From positions 44,951,001-45,015,000 of the forward strand of contig CM042142.1 of the NCBI GenBank assembly GCA_023376005.1: a stretch of DNA of 64,000 nt. The letters run 5' to 3'. The notes below the pieces were generated by a model. The model ran no database searches, was not told the origin of the DNA, and saw only the letters and a list, made by a program, of their open reading frames with translations. A program made the translations under genes and the position numbers. Of the stretch, positions 54,275-63,850 are shown piece after piece. The first letter of the stretch is position 1; each line of letters opens with the position of its first letter. Source of the stretch: Doryteuthis pealeii (Eukaryota > Mollusca > Cephalopoda > Myopsida > Loliginidae).

Positions 54275-54560
54275 AGGGTAATCTGAACATTAGTTACATA
54301 AATGAGAGTAACCTCCCCTAGTTTGGTTCACTTTGAGGAAGCCGTATGTTTTGGTCGGCCATTTTCATTTCACCGTAAATCTACACTGAAAATACGAATT
54401 TGTTTGAATCAATACAACTGCATGTTTTAACCTAAAAATATCATAAAATGTGTTCTTAATAACAATTACGTTCATTTAAAATAATGCGCAAGCACAATTA
54501 AGAACACATTTTATGATATTTTTGTGTTAAAACATGCAGTTGTATTGATAATTGTTTTTA
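54275..54560 (+). repeat. J-family hairpin element, copy 2, 48-bp arms
   Basis: Arms 54412-54459 and 54498-54545 are reverse complements over 48 bp (a single mismatch region at CC/CA near the outer third). The loop contains ATAATGCGCAAGCACAA. The left flank 54275-54411 matches 50205-50345 inverted. Confidence 0.85.
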
Positions 54561-54689
54561 ATTCTATTCATTTTTATCACCTTTATTTTGATTAAAAATG
54601 TTAAACTAAGACACAAGTCAAAAATTTGACAACTTATGTTTTTTACCTTTTCGTACCGGTAACAATATTAAGCGGCAAGTAAAACAAAA

Positions 54690-55265
54690 TCATCATCATC
54701 ATCATCAAGTCACGCATGTAGCATGGATAACCATGACAAACACTCGCCAACCTTCCCTATCATTCATTGCCCCTGGGAGGTCCTCTGCACAGCAACCAGC
54801 AACCTCGCCTTGTTGGTCAATGTAGGTGCTTTGTGGGCACCCCACATTTGCATGTCCATGTGTTGTCTTCCACCGTTGCTTATGAGCTTGTCCTTGCTTC
54901 TCCAGCAGTGTCCTGCCTGCCTAGTCTGTCTTACTCAGATGGTTTGTGAGATGGGGGTAGGTGGCCATACAGCTGCTTCCTTATGGGGTGCTGTTTCCAT
55001 GACTTGTTCAAGACTGCACACAGCATTCTTGTGAAGCTCCCATCTAGCTTATATATTCTCAAGGTGCCTCATTAGGGTCCAAGTGGTGCAGCCATACAGC
55101 AGTACTGATAAAGCCACAGCCTGGAAGAATTGTCATTTTAGCTTGTCAGTGAAATCGGATTTCCAGATGACTGATAATTTGTTTGTGGCCAACAATGCCT
55201 TTGCTATTCGTGTATTAACCTCGCTCTCTGTGGATGAGATATTCATACCTAGGTAGTAAAAAGGT
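54690..55265 (-). pseudogene. LINE-R reverse transcriptase C-terminal fragment, minus strand
   Basis: Minus-strand translation: YLGMNISSTESEVNTRIAKA, then KLSVIWKSDFTDKLK, VLLYGCTTWTLMRHLEN, a gap, RQTRQAGHCWRSKDKLISN and GAHKAPTLTNKA. It ends in the complement of (ATG)n at 54691-54708. It extends further 5' than the other LINE-R pieces here. Stops and shifts make it inactive. Confidence 0.85.
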
Positions 55266-55894
55266 GGTAAAACAAAAAAAACACTTGTAATTCCTGCTAC
55301 TTCTGGAATGTAACAATCAGTGAAAGAATCATCTTCTGGGAAACAGTCCAATAGCAATGGACTAATCACCTCCACCATGAACGTACAGTAATAGGTATTA
55401 ATGAAATACAAATCTCTGTAAGTACTCAATGACTGACAGTGAGAATACAAAGCCATTAATACTACCATTATAGATTAACATTAACTTTTGCGGCAGAGCA
55501 GTATCACGACAAAAAGCGGTTCCTTCTTCAAATTAGAAGAATAATGATTATGATAATAACAAAAATAAATAAATAAAGACAAAGAATCATAAGAAAAAAA
55601 ATTTATGCGTCTCATCAGTTGTCTAATATTTGTATTTTTATATTTTTTTTGTGAGGGAGGGGAGGTGAGAAGGGAGGTGAGAAGGGAGGTGAGAGAGAGA
55701 GGGGGAGGGAGGGTGTCTTTTGACAGCATTCTTTGATCATTCTCAAGTGTTTGCCATAGAAATGAAAAAGAATCCAGGCAGCAAGAGCGATCAGATTTAC
55801 AGCTCAAATTGATACCGGCTTTGAAAAATAAAAATAAAATGTGAGAACATAAGAGAAGGAAAAGATAGATAAAAGTTGAGGGTAAAAAAAAACA

Positions 55895-55926
<32 letters not shown>

Positions 55927-55990
55927 ACGACAACAAGAACAACAAAAAAAAAAAGTCAGAAATATAATGAATAGTAAATCCGAGATTGAA
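55266..55990. other. A-rich, T-rich and GGGAGGTGAGAA tandem DNA; no gene supported
   Basis: A 12-bp GAGAAGGGAGGT repeat lies at 55660-55695. Long poly-A like stretches are at 55880-55955. The 208-codon minus frame is low-complexity translation. Confidence 0.5.
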
Positions 55991-56017
55991 TAGCTTGCAT
56001 CTCAAATATAAGTCTCT

Positions 56018-56236
<219 letters not shown>

Positions 56237-56593
56237 TATGTTTTAAAAGATTTTCACTAAAATTCTCTAATATATCAAAAGAATTACTTAGGTTGTTAAG
56301 CAGTGAACTGGAAATGACCAATTCTTGATTTCAATCCTTGGTGCCATTATTTTTGGTGCCAGCCATCTTGTTCAAGAGGGAAAACAACAAAAAAAACCAA
56401 AAAAACAAAAAACAAAATGGTGTCTAAATCAATTCCATTAAATAATTTAAAAATAAAAAGCCTAAAATCAAGAGACTTAAATTATTAAAAATTAAAAGTT
56501 TCAGATAAGGTGTCAATTGATTAATTCTTAGTCTTTAAATTTATCACATCAGCTTGGCTAATGGACGCAATGGCCTTCTTGATTTTACTATTA
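56237..56593. other. no gene seen
   Basis: AT-rich unique DNA. Confidence 0.4.
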
Positions 56594-56915
56594 TACATTG
56601 ATTCTTGATAGAGGCACATGGTGTAATGGTTACCATCATAAGAAATAGACACAATGAGACAAGTTCAAATCCTGGACAAGACTGTTTGCATTTCACATAG
56701 GACTAATACCCTTAGGAAAGGTATGAATCCAATTATTCTCCCTCCAGCTATGAGTAAATAGTAGGGCAGACTGCAGTCTTTTACCTCGGTTAGACAAGCT
56801 GTTTAGGAGAGAGAAAACTCTGAATTACAATCTGTTAAACTCTGCATAAGAAACTGGCCATGTGTCACATCCTGCTCGTGCAGAGGGGTTGGTAAATATA
56901 TGTACATTGATTCTT
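56594..56915 (+). mobile_element. SINE-C, full length with perfect 13-bp TSD
   Basis: Body 56607-56902 between TACATTGATTCTT at 56594-56606 and 56903-56915. Head GGCACATGGTGTAATGGTTA, B box AGTTCAAATCCTGG; 3' end GCAGAGGGGTTGGTAAATAT. Defines the family length (about 296 bp). The target is itself a local repeat (58802, 58866). Confidence 0.95.
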
Positions 56916-57029
56916 TCAAACCAGTTTCTTTTTTCTTGTCTTTATCACAAAGTCATAAAAGAAAGAGAGGAAAATGAGGAAGAGCTCTCAAAATTGTTTT
57001 TGACTAATGAGAAGAGAGCTGTTTGATTT

Positions 57030-57034
57030 ATATA

Positions 57035-57082
<48 letters not shown>

Positions 57083-57175
57083 ATAAATCCAATAAGTCAG
57101 ACGTTTCACTTAATGCTCTTCAGGGCTAAGATCTGACTCTTTTTTTAGTAGGTTCGTCTGACTCATTAGATTTAT
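57030..57175. repeat. (TA)n next to a 24-bp-arm hairpin
   Basis: (TA)n 57030-57078. Arms TAAAGATAAATCCAATAAGTC (from 57079) and GACTCATTAGATTTATCTTT (to 57171). The loop holds CTGAAGAGCATTAAGTGAAA on the minus strand. Downstream, TATTGAGCACTTTTTACTTA also occurs in the F-family flanks at 22257 and 62331. Confidence 0.7.
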
Positions 57176-57467
57176 CTTTATTATTTGCTCTACTTAGGTA
57201 TTGAGCACTTTTTACTTATTAGCTTTAGTCTCCTGGGGGGGTTGTATGAATATATATATCTTATATATATATGCATATAAATTGTTTTTTCTTTTGGCCA
57301 AAGTATTGTACTAATAGATTATTTTTTGTTGGTACGATTATCTTGGTCTTTTTTTTTTACAAAGATTTTTTTCTTCCCAGTTGATGTTTGGTAGTATATT
57401 TTTACAATCAAAAATATTTGCTGGGTTTTTTTCTCACCGCGAGGATTTACCAACAAGTTTTGTATAT

Positions 57468-57524
<57 letters not shown>

Positions 57525-57540
57525 TATATAAGTTGAAAAT
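57176..57540. repeat. unique AT-rich DNA and (TA)n
   Basis: (TA)n at 57471-57530. No gene seen. Confidence 0.8.
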
Positions 57541-57660
57541 GGAAATGAATTTGACTATATGTTGAAAGAAAAAATAAATAAAGGAAAGAAAATGCTGAAT
57601 GGATATAATAGATTTACTAACACATGTTTCGGCCAGGAGTTTGTTCATGTATACATGTAT
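57541..57660 (-). repeat. K-family repeat, copy 1
   Basis: Minus strand GGCCGAAACATGTGTTAGTA, then TATTATATCCATT and TTTCTTTCCTTTATTTATTT. It matches 62062-62150 in order and ends at (TA)n. Confidence 0.6.
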
Positions 57661-57831
57661 TCTATTTATTATTATTTTAAATATAAAATAAAATAATAAT
57701 AATAAAAATTTTAAAATCTTCAAGCATACAAAAAATAACAGCCTTCATCACAGTAAAATGTTTAATAGACATTTGATATCATTCTATTTATTTTAAAGAT
57801 TTTATAATTTTCTATTATCATTATTTTATTT

Positions 57832-57906
57832 TATATATATATATATTATATATATATATATATACCAATCCCTGTACATGACTAATATGTGACATGTACA
57901 AGGATT

Positions 57907-57956
<50 letters not shown>
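57832..57956. repeat. duplicated SINE-C tail forming a hairpin between (TA)n runs
   Basis: ACCAATCCCTGTACATG at 57864 and its complement CATGTACAAGGATTGGT ending 57909 form a 17-bp hairpin. (TA)n on both sides. The same tail starts the complete SINE-C at 57958. Confidence 0.8.
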
Positions 57957-57957
<1 letters not shown>

Positions 57958-57959
<2 letters not shown>

Positions 57960-58243
57960 CAATCCCTGTACATGAGTAGGATGTGATGCAAGGTCAATTT
58001 CTTAGGAGGAGTTTAACAGAATTGAATTCAGAGTTTGTCTTTACCTAGACTGTTTGCCATACTAAGTTTAAAGAACCCAATCTGCTTTATTATTTACCCA
58101 TAGCTGAAGCAAGAATAATTTAATTTGTACCTTTCCCAAGGGTATTAACACAATGTGAAATGCAAATAGCCAAATCAAGGATTTGAACTCATCTCACCAT
58201 ATCTATTTCCTACGATAATAACCATTACATCATGTGCCTCCAT
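57958..58243 (-). mobile_element. SINE-C with (TA)n at its 3' end
   Basis: ACCAATCCCTGTACATGAG, GAATTCAGAGTTTGTCTTTA, TTTACCCATAGCTGAAGC, GGTATTAACACAATGTGAAA, head to CATTACATCATGTGCC. The tail continues directly into a 48-bp (TA)n. Confidence 0.9.
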
Positions 58244-58303
58244 AACATTTGTTTTACTCTCTGGTTTTCATGTTGTTACAATTATTTAGACCAGTTTTCT
58301 TTT

Positions 58304-58768
58304 TCTTTGTGGTTATTTGGTCTGGTTTGGTTTGGTTTGTTTTACGGCATATCAACCTCAGTGGGTCATTTAATGCCAATAAAGTTTTGAAATAAAGTCG
58401 TTCTTAAATGGATACTCAATTTTTTTATAAATATATTTTTCTATTTAGCCCATAGATGGGACTCTAACAGGTACTACCACTCTAGGTCAGAGTGGACCAG
58501 GGAGCAATGGTGATGAAGGGGTGCTCCACATTCCCCAAACCTCCAGAGCCGTCAGATAGAGTTTAACATCATTTCCAGGACATGTAGACCTTCAGCCACT
58601 GCCTTCTAGCACCCATATGATTAAAACTGTTTGGGGCTTGTCATAAGGGCAATAGGGCTGGGGCAATCATATAGGTGCTAGGGCTTGACATGACCAGCCG
58701 ATTTATCGGAGGAGGCGTCTCGGACCGCCGTCTAGCCCAAGAAAGGGCCAAAGTGTATCTTTGTTGTT
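58304..58768 (-). mobile_element. Rep-A, 5'-truncated, probable 11-bp TSD
   Basis: Body 58315-58757. Tail TTTGGTTTGGTTTGTTTTAC; stops at GAAAGGGCCAAAGTG. TCTTTGTGGTT / TCTTTGTTGTT (58304-58314, 58758-58768; one mismatch) is the likely TSD. A short deletion near 58545. Confidence 0.88.
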
Positions 58769-58799
58769 CCAGCCCTCTGGCCTTGCTCATGTTGTTGCT

Positions 58800-59020
58800 A
58801 GTATACATTGATTCTTTCAGACTAGTTTCCTTCTCTCTGATCTTCCTCTTCTGTTATTACTAATATACCTTGATTCTTTCAGACGAGCATCTTTCTTCTT
58901 GTTGTCTTTATCACAATCTATCAACTATTATACCCTTTGGCCCTCCTTATTTTATTATTATATATGGATACTTCCCAACTAGTTTCCCCTGCTTTATTGT
59001 CTTTATCCTAATGTTCCAAA
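58800..59020. repeat. diverged tandem copies of an ACATTGATTCTTTCAGAC unit
   Basis: TACATTGATTCTTTCAGAC at 58804, TACCTTGATTCTTTCAGAC at 58866, a weaker form at 58967. The same unit is the target of the SINE-C at 56594. Confidence 0.6.
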
Positions 59021-59061
59021 TGGGCTAGGAAAATATGTACTTAAAAAAAAAATTATTTCAT

Positions 59062-59152
59062 AGGTAGGATTTGACACTAGGTCACAAGCATGGGGCATCC
59101 AGTGAGAATCAAACTCACTTTTCAGAAATGCAAGACTAGATTGGTAAAGTTG
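59062..59152 (-). mobile_element. SINE-D fragment
   Basis: GTAGGATTTGACACTAGGTC, GGGGCATCCAGTGAGAATC, AACTCACTTTTCAG. The head end is degraded. Confidence 0.65.
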
Positions 59153-59221
59153 AGGACAATTTGTGATTATAAAAGTTGTTTTTCTAATAAAATAATAAAT
59201 GATAAATGATAAATACTAAAA

Positions 59222-59452
59222 TATCCAGAGACACAGTGTGGCTTCCGAGCAAACTAGTCAACCGTGGACATGATCTTCTCACTATGCCAGCTGCAAGAGA
59301 AGTGCCAGGAGCAGTAGATGTGACTCTACACTGCATTCATAGACCTAACAAAGGCATCCAACCTGGTCAGCCGAAGTGTTTATAGTAGCTGCACCAGAGA
59401 TTGCCATTCAAAAATTGGTCTGTTCAGCCACTCACGCAGTTGCAGATAAGAA
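59222..59452 (+). pseudogene. LINE-Z with internal deletion: RT block joined to 3' finger
   Basis: Translation CGFRANTSTVDMIFSLCQLQ, then LYTAFIDLTKASNLVSRS (RT palm region) jumps directly at about 59375 to SCTRDCHSKIGLFSHSRSC, the C-terminal finger end seen at 48.3 kb. About 1 kb of LINE between the two is missing. Stop codons present. Confidence 0.8.
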
Positions 59453-59679
59453 AAAAAATAATAAATAAATAAATAAAGTGGACAGTACGCCATTGTCTTT
59501 AGTAGACGGAAGGGTGCCAACAAAAATAGAATAAAATAAGAGGATAAGTAAGTGGAGATGGGTCTTTGCTCTTTATCCGCCAAAGATGATAAAAATGGCA
59601 TCATAGAAAGTATCCTTCAGAATAACCCATGGTTTTCTTTGAATTTCTGTTGGTATTTACCAACCTCTTCACCACAGGT

Positions 59680-59682
<3 letters not shown>
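59453..59682. other. LINE-Z 3' end and unique DNA
   Basis: (AAAT)n at 59456-59477, GTACGCCATTGTCTTTAG as in the LINE-Z end at 48413, then unique sequence with no gene seen. Confidence 0.5.
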
Positions 59683-59743
<61 letters not shown>

Positions 59744-60012
59744 AACCGCTCCGCACGAGCAGGATAGTCAATTTCTTACGCAAAGTTTAACAGGATTGAA
59801 TTTGAGATTTTCCTTCTAAACTGGTTACCTAGCTAAGGTTAAAGAGCCCAGTCTGCTCTACTATTTACCCATTGCTGGAGGGAGAGCAGTTGGATGCATA
59901 CCTTTCCCAAGGGTATTAGCACTATGTGAAATGTAAACAGCCTCGTCCAAAATTTGAACTCAGATTGATGACTACATTTCCTATGACTAACCATTACATT
60001 ATGCACTTCCAA
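59683..60012 (-). mobile_element. SINE-C with long (TA)n at its 3' end
   Basis: (TA)n 59683-59740 passes straight into ACCAACCGCTCCGCACGAGC, the SINE-C tail. The rest is nearly complete to CCATTACATTATGCAC at 60008. Confidence 0.92.
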
Positions 60013-60015
60013 CCA

Positions 60016-60270
60016 AAGATAGGATATGTCACATGTATAAGGGCATCCAACGAGGATCGAACTCACTATTCAGTATTAATGGATCTGCAATACTAGCTTG
60101 CTAACCATTACACATGAGAGGATGCCCTTATTTACCCAATCTGTTTGCTATGAGTAGAATGTGACACAGGTTCATAAGCATGGAGCATCCAGTGAGGATC
60201 CAACTCACTATTCAGTAGTAACAGATCTGTGCGACTAGCTGCTAACCATTACACCACAATGGAACAACCA
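60016..60270 (-). mobile_element. two SINE-D units in tandem behind SINE-C
   Basis: Unit 60016-60113 (GGGCATCCAACGAGGATCG, TTGCTAACCATTACAC) and unit 60135-60270 (TTTACCCAATCTGTTTGC, GTGACACAGGTTCATAAGC, GCTAACCATTACACCACAAT). With the SINE-C before them they form a D-D-C series on the minus strand. Confidence 0.85.
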
Positions 60271-60293
60271 TTCTCTTCATTTCTGTATGTCCA

Positions 60294-60485
60294 TTGTGGT
60301 ATAGATATCCTTTGCAGGAAAAGTGCCTCACTGAAAACGTGGTATATCCAACACAACAGTTAAAATGGACACAGATCCAACCGGAGATATATGAGAGCAA
60401 TACTACAGCCTTGAAAACAAATTACAAATTCTCCTACCAAAATAGATGCTACGTGAATAGCAGTACATGGTTATATATACATATA

Positions 60486-60529
<44 letters not shown>

Positions 60530-60748
60530 CGAATTAAAAGATAATAGTGGAATTCAATCTCAAATCGAGTGGAAAATCATAAAAAGAGTGCCTGCATGCA
60601 ATGAGGGGTCAAAATTCTGTCGATTGAGTTATGGGGAGAAATTGCATATAATTGGACTCCCTGAACAAAAATCAGTTGCTGAATAAACGAATTGAGTTGG
60701 TGTCTAAATGCAGAGGAGCAAACAAACGCATTTCCTCTTAAATGTACT
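60294..60748 (+). pseudogene. Penelope-like element GIY-YIG endonuclease region with in-frame (TA)n expansion
   Basis: Open from 60294 to the stop at 60684. PLQEKCLTENVVY resembles the start of the PLE endonuclease domain, and STWLYIH corresponds to the usual S(T/K)YIW. Next is ELKDNSGIQSQIEWKII and then CNEGSKFCRLSYGEKLHIIG, with the usual CxLC reduced to CRLS. In the next frame LLNKRIELVSKCRGANKRIS continues the family's C-terminus to a stop at 60747. Between STWLYIH and ELKD lies (TA)n (60474-60525), read in frame as alternating I and Y. The GIY and YIG motifs themselves are not recognisable, so the protein is presumed dead. Confidence 0.75.
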
Positions 60749-60997
60749 GGCTGACTTGTTTAAATCTGGTGATAAATATTTCAGATAATCTAAATCTAAC
60801 AAAGAGAGGCAGAGTTCCCCGCACCATAGTGGCTAACTTGCTGGACTGAGACATCGTAGTAAGTGAGATTGAACTCCAATCATACTATTGTTATATACCC
60901 CTAATGTTGTTATTATCTGTGTTTTAAATATATATTTAAATATATATATAAATAAATAAATACATAAATAATATATAAATGAATAAATATATAAATT
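60749..60997. other. no gene seen
   Basis: Contains a SINE-D-like scrap (60815-60870, CCGCACCATAGTGGCTAACT) and AT-rich DNA. Confidence 0.45.
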
Positions 60998-61637
60998 TTA
61001 TTATAATAGAGATTGTGGGATTTTCTGTCTGTAACCGAAACTATATTACTACTCAAGTCACAATTCCCTTAGTTATTTACATCACATTGTCCATTATTTT
61101 ATTTTTATTTAAACCTCAATTATTAATAAAAATTCTTTTACATCATTAAGACTGTTGACCATATCTACATACTAATAACATGCAATTGTATTTATATTTA
61201 CAACAAAATAGCGGATGACAGTGTGAATGGGAAAGCTAATTTGCATATTGATCTTAAAAATTTGATTTTAATAAATATATGCTTAGTATTATTGATTTTT
61301 AATTGTTTGGTTTTATCTTATTGAATATGAGCAAAAATCTCGGGGATAAATCTTAAAAGAAATCCATTAACAAGAAGAAAAAACTGTCATTTTATTCTTT
61401 ACTTCCTATTTAAACTAAATACTTAAAATAGGAAAATTTACCAATGAAAAACGGAAGTAATGGAAAATGATGGAAGAGTTAGTTTCAAAGTTGTTCTATT
61501 TTTCAATCATACCCCCTCTGTTCGAAATCTTTTTATCTGCATTCTTATTCAGTTTCATTAGTCTTTCTAATTTAATATGATATTTTATTATATTAAAACT
61601 TAAATACTTGCACCCGAAGGGTGCATATATTTGCTAG
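60998..61637 (+). mobile_element. Helitron-like element, copy 2 (uninterrupted)
   Basis: Homologous to 27729-28780 without its 430-bp insertion. The 3' end has the perfect hairpin GCACCC GAA GGGTGC (61610-61624), nine bases, then CTAG (61634-61637) followed by T. The 5' end is not sharp (about 60998). No protein. Confidence 0.82.
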
Positions 61638-62061
61638 TATATATAAATATATATATAGATAATGAATATATAAATACATATATAAATGAATAAATATATA
61701 AATATATATATAAATGAATAATATATAAATAAATAAATAAAATCCCTCATGCTTTGATAATTTAGAATTCCACAAAACTTCTCTCCATGTTAAAATATGT
61801 TCACATGCAATATGACGTCATTAACGGTCTTTATCGGTCGCGTCTGAACGTGAATTTTTTTTTTCAAAGTTCTTTATCGAACATTTAAAAAATTTTCCGC
61901 TTTTTCCTACGATTTTCATTTCAAATAAGGATTTACTCTGATGAAGGTCGAATTTTCTTTGTGTGCGGAACATTTCTACATTTTTTCTATTATTATTATT
62001 TCATTTCATTGATTATTTAAAAATGATAATAGTTTGAATAATGTACACATGGATAAACTCT
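61638..62061. other. AT-rich DNA, no gene seen
   Basis: Mixed (TA)/(AAAT) DNA to about 61740, then unique DNA. CTGATGAAGGTCGAA at 61938 belongs to the K family. Confidence 0.4.
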
Positions 62062-62158
62062 GACCGAAACACATGTAAGTAATATTGATTAAAATATCCT
62101 ATATTATCCATTCTATACTTTCTTTCTTTATTTATTTTTTCTACATATATATATATAC
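62062..62158 (+). repeat. K-family repeat, copy 2
   Basis: GACCGAAACACATGTAAGTA, TATCCTATATTATCCATTC, TTTCTTTCTTTATTTATTTT, (TA)n. Same order as 57660-57541 reversed. Confidence 0.6.
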
Positions 62159-62163
62159 ATGAA

Positions 62164-62380
62164 TTAAGGTAGCAAACAGTGCTTGGTAACAATCAGTTTC
62201 TCACCAATGTCATTTTTCTATCAAGCACTTGGGTTGAAAATTTACATAGGTGAGAAACTGACAGCTACCAAGCACAGTTGACTTTATATCTTAACTACTC
62301 TAACTTAGATATACATTCTCTATTGACAAATATTGAGCACTCTTTACTTATAAATACAACAAACTATATTATCAATATAA
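62164..62380 (+). repeat. F-family hairpin element with its downstream part
   Basis: Arms: TTAAGGTAGC...AGTGCTTGGTAAC...CAGTTTCTCACC and GGTGAGAAACTGACAGCTAC...AGCACAGTTGAC. Followed by CTTAGATATACATTCTCTAT and TTGAGCACTCTTTACTTATA, also seen inverted at 20403-20462 and at 22257. Confidence 0.75.
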
Positions 62381-62383
62381 AAA

Positions 62384-62632
62384 AGTCGTCGGGGCGGCCT
62401 AAAGTCGGTATCAGCCAGTTAGTGAGGGAGTCTATCCCCTTTTCAATAGTGCTAGACCAAGGAGATTGTTTTTGGTGTCTGAGGTGGAGCGCCACACCTA
62501 CCATCAACTCCTTACTTTACCGCACAGACCCCTGTGCTACTCATACGCTGAGTTGGCGAGGACCAGTATCGAACTAGGAACCTTGTGGTTTCTAGCCGAA
62601 CACTCTACCGACTGAGCTAACCCGGCCCCTAT
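62384..62632 (-). mobile_element. SINE-B, essentially complete
   Basis: AAGTCGTCGGGGCGGCC to ACTGAGCTAACCCGGCCCC, all body motifs present. (TA)n follows. Confidence 0.95.
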
Positions 62633-62739
62633 ATATATATATAGACAGAGAAAGAATTTTAAAAACTCTTAAGAAGCAACTGTCTAAAAATGTTCATATG
62701 AATGTTCAATGAACATGATTTGCTAACCTCAAGGCATGA

Positions 62740-62790
62740 AATAGCTTCAAACAGGTTGACATGCCATTAGAAATAATCAATCAATATTAT
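62740..62790 (+). repeat. shared LINE-I-type tail remnant
   Basis: AAACAGGTTGACATGCCATT followed by (AATC)n. Confidence 0.6.
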
Positions 62791-62859
62791 AAATGTATAG
62801 AGGCTCAACAACCTATGCATACAATATGTTCTTTTTTCCTAAAACTTTATTTGAACAGC

Positions 62860-63302
62860 ATCTGTGTGTTTTTTAGTTGTATCAGTACTACTGTACGGCT
62901 GCACCACTTGTACACTAACAAAGTGCCTAGAGAATAAACTAGATGGGATCTGCAGAAGAATGCTGTGTGTGATCCTTAACAAAAGATGGAAACAGCCCTT
63001 CATGAGAAAACAGCTGTATGGTCGCCTGACCCATATCACCCAAACCATCTGAATAAGACAAACAAGACATGTTGGATACTGCTGGAGAAGCAAGGACAAA
63101 CTCATAAGTGATGTTCTTCTGTGGAAGCCAGCATATGGACATGCCAGTGTGGGCCATCCAGCAAAGATGTACATTGACCAGCTCTGCATGGATACTGGAT
63201 GCTGCACAGAGGACCTCCCAAGAACAATGAGTGAGAGGGAGGGTTGCCGAGAGATTGTTGTGGATATTTGTTCTAATAGCACGACATCATTATGATGATA
63301 AT
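62860..63302 (+). pseudogene. LINE-R C-terminal fragment, longest single copy
   Basis: VSVLLYGCTTCTLTKCLENK, LDGICRRMLCVILNKRWKQP, RKQLYGRLTHITQTI then stop/shift, RQTRHVGYCWRSKDKLISDV, LLWKPAYGHASVGHPAK, DTGCCTEDLPRTMSERE. Ends in ATTATGATGATAA, a short (ATG)n tail. Two or three disabling changes only. Confidence 0.85.
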
Positions 63303-63372
63303 TTTGGCATTAAAAGATATGGAATATCTTTGCAAAGCCAAATGACAATAACGCCAAGAGAAGCTCTCGCTT

Positions 63373-63850
63373 TTGGCAATTATCAATTTCACTGAGATCA
63401 AAGCAGCCTCAATCTCCAAAACAATGATTTCACAAAAACAGTTAAAAAGGTTTTGGTTGCATGATTTTAAAAAGGGACAAATTTGTGTGTTAAATCAACC
63501 AGACATTCGCAGAAAGGTCTGTCGACCAGGATTTTATGAATGGTTCACCAAGTTCCAGTGTAAGGAATTTGAGACATTGGACAAGGCTCAAAGTGAATGG
63601 TTATTGGAAGTGGATCAAAATTAAGTTGTACCAGGTCATCAAACCTAATCCACATATGACCTGCCAAGAAATAGTACAGCCTCTTGAGTCATTTGGCAGT
63701 AAACAGTAAAAAACAAAAGAGAGTTTCAATTCTAGTGTAAAATAACAATGCATTTGTATTATTCTCCCATCTGATGAGACTGGATTTTGGGGAGCTATAT
63801 TAAATCAACTTGGATTTATATAGGCCCCATTTTTGGTCGAAATAAATTTA
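63373..63850 (+). pseudogene. mariner-like transposase remnant, second family
   Basis: GFYEWFTKFQCKEFETLDKA and QSEWLLEVD resemble the mariner N-terminal 'WFxKFxxGxFxLxDxxRSGRPxxVD' region. After a shift, IKPNPHMTCQEIVQPL follows the second helix-turn-helix region, and near 63772 SDETGFWGAI resembles the first catalytic 'DEKWI' area. Many changes, no TIRs seen. The window ends soon after. Confidence 0.55.

Noticed and set aside
57100..57145. CTGAAGA...GTGAAAC motif on the minus strand as a hammerhead
   Set aside because: Stem II would have at most two weak pairs and stems I/III cannot be drawn. It was kept only as a hairpin repeat.
61938..62070. CTGATGA (61938) and GACCGAAAC (62062) as a hammerhead
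   Set aside because: The two core parts are 120 nt apart with only a 4-5 bp possible stem II and no convincing stem I or III.
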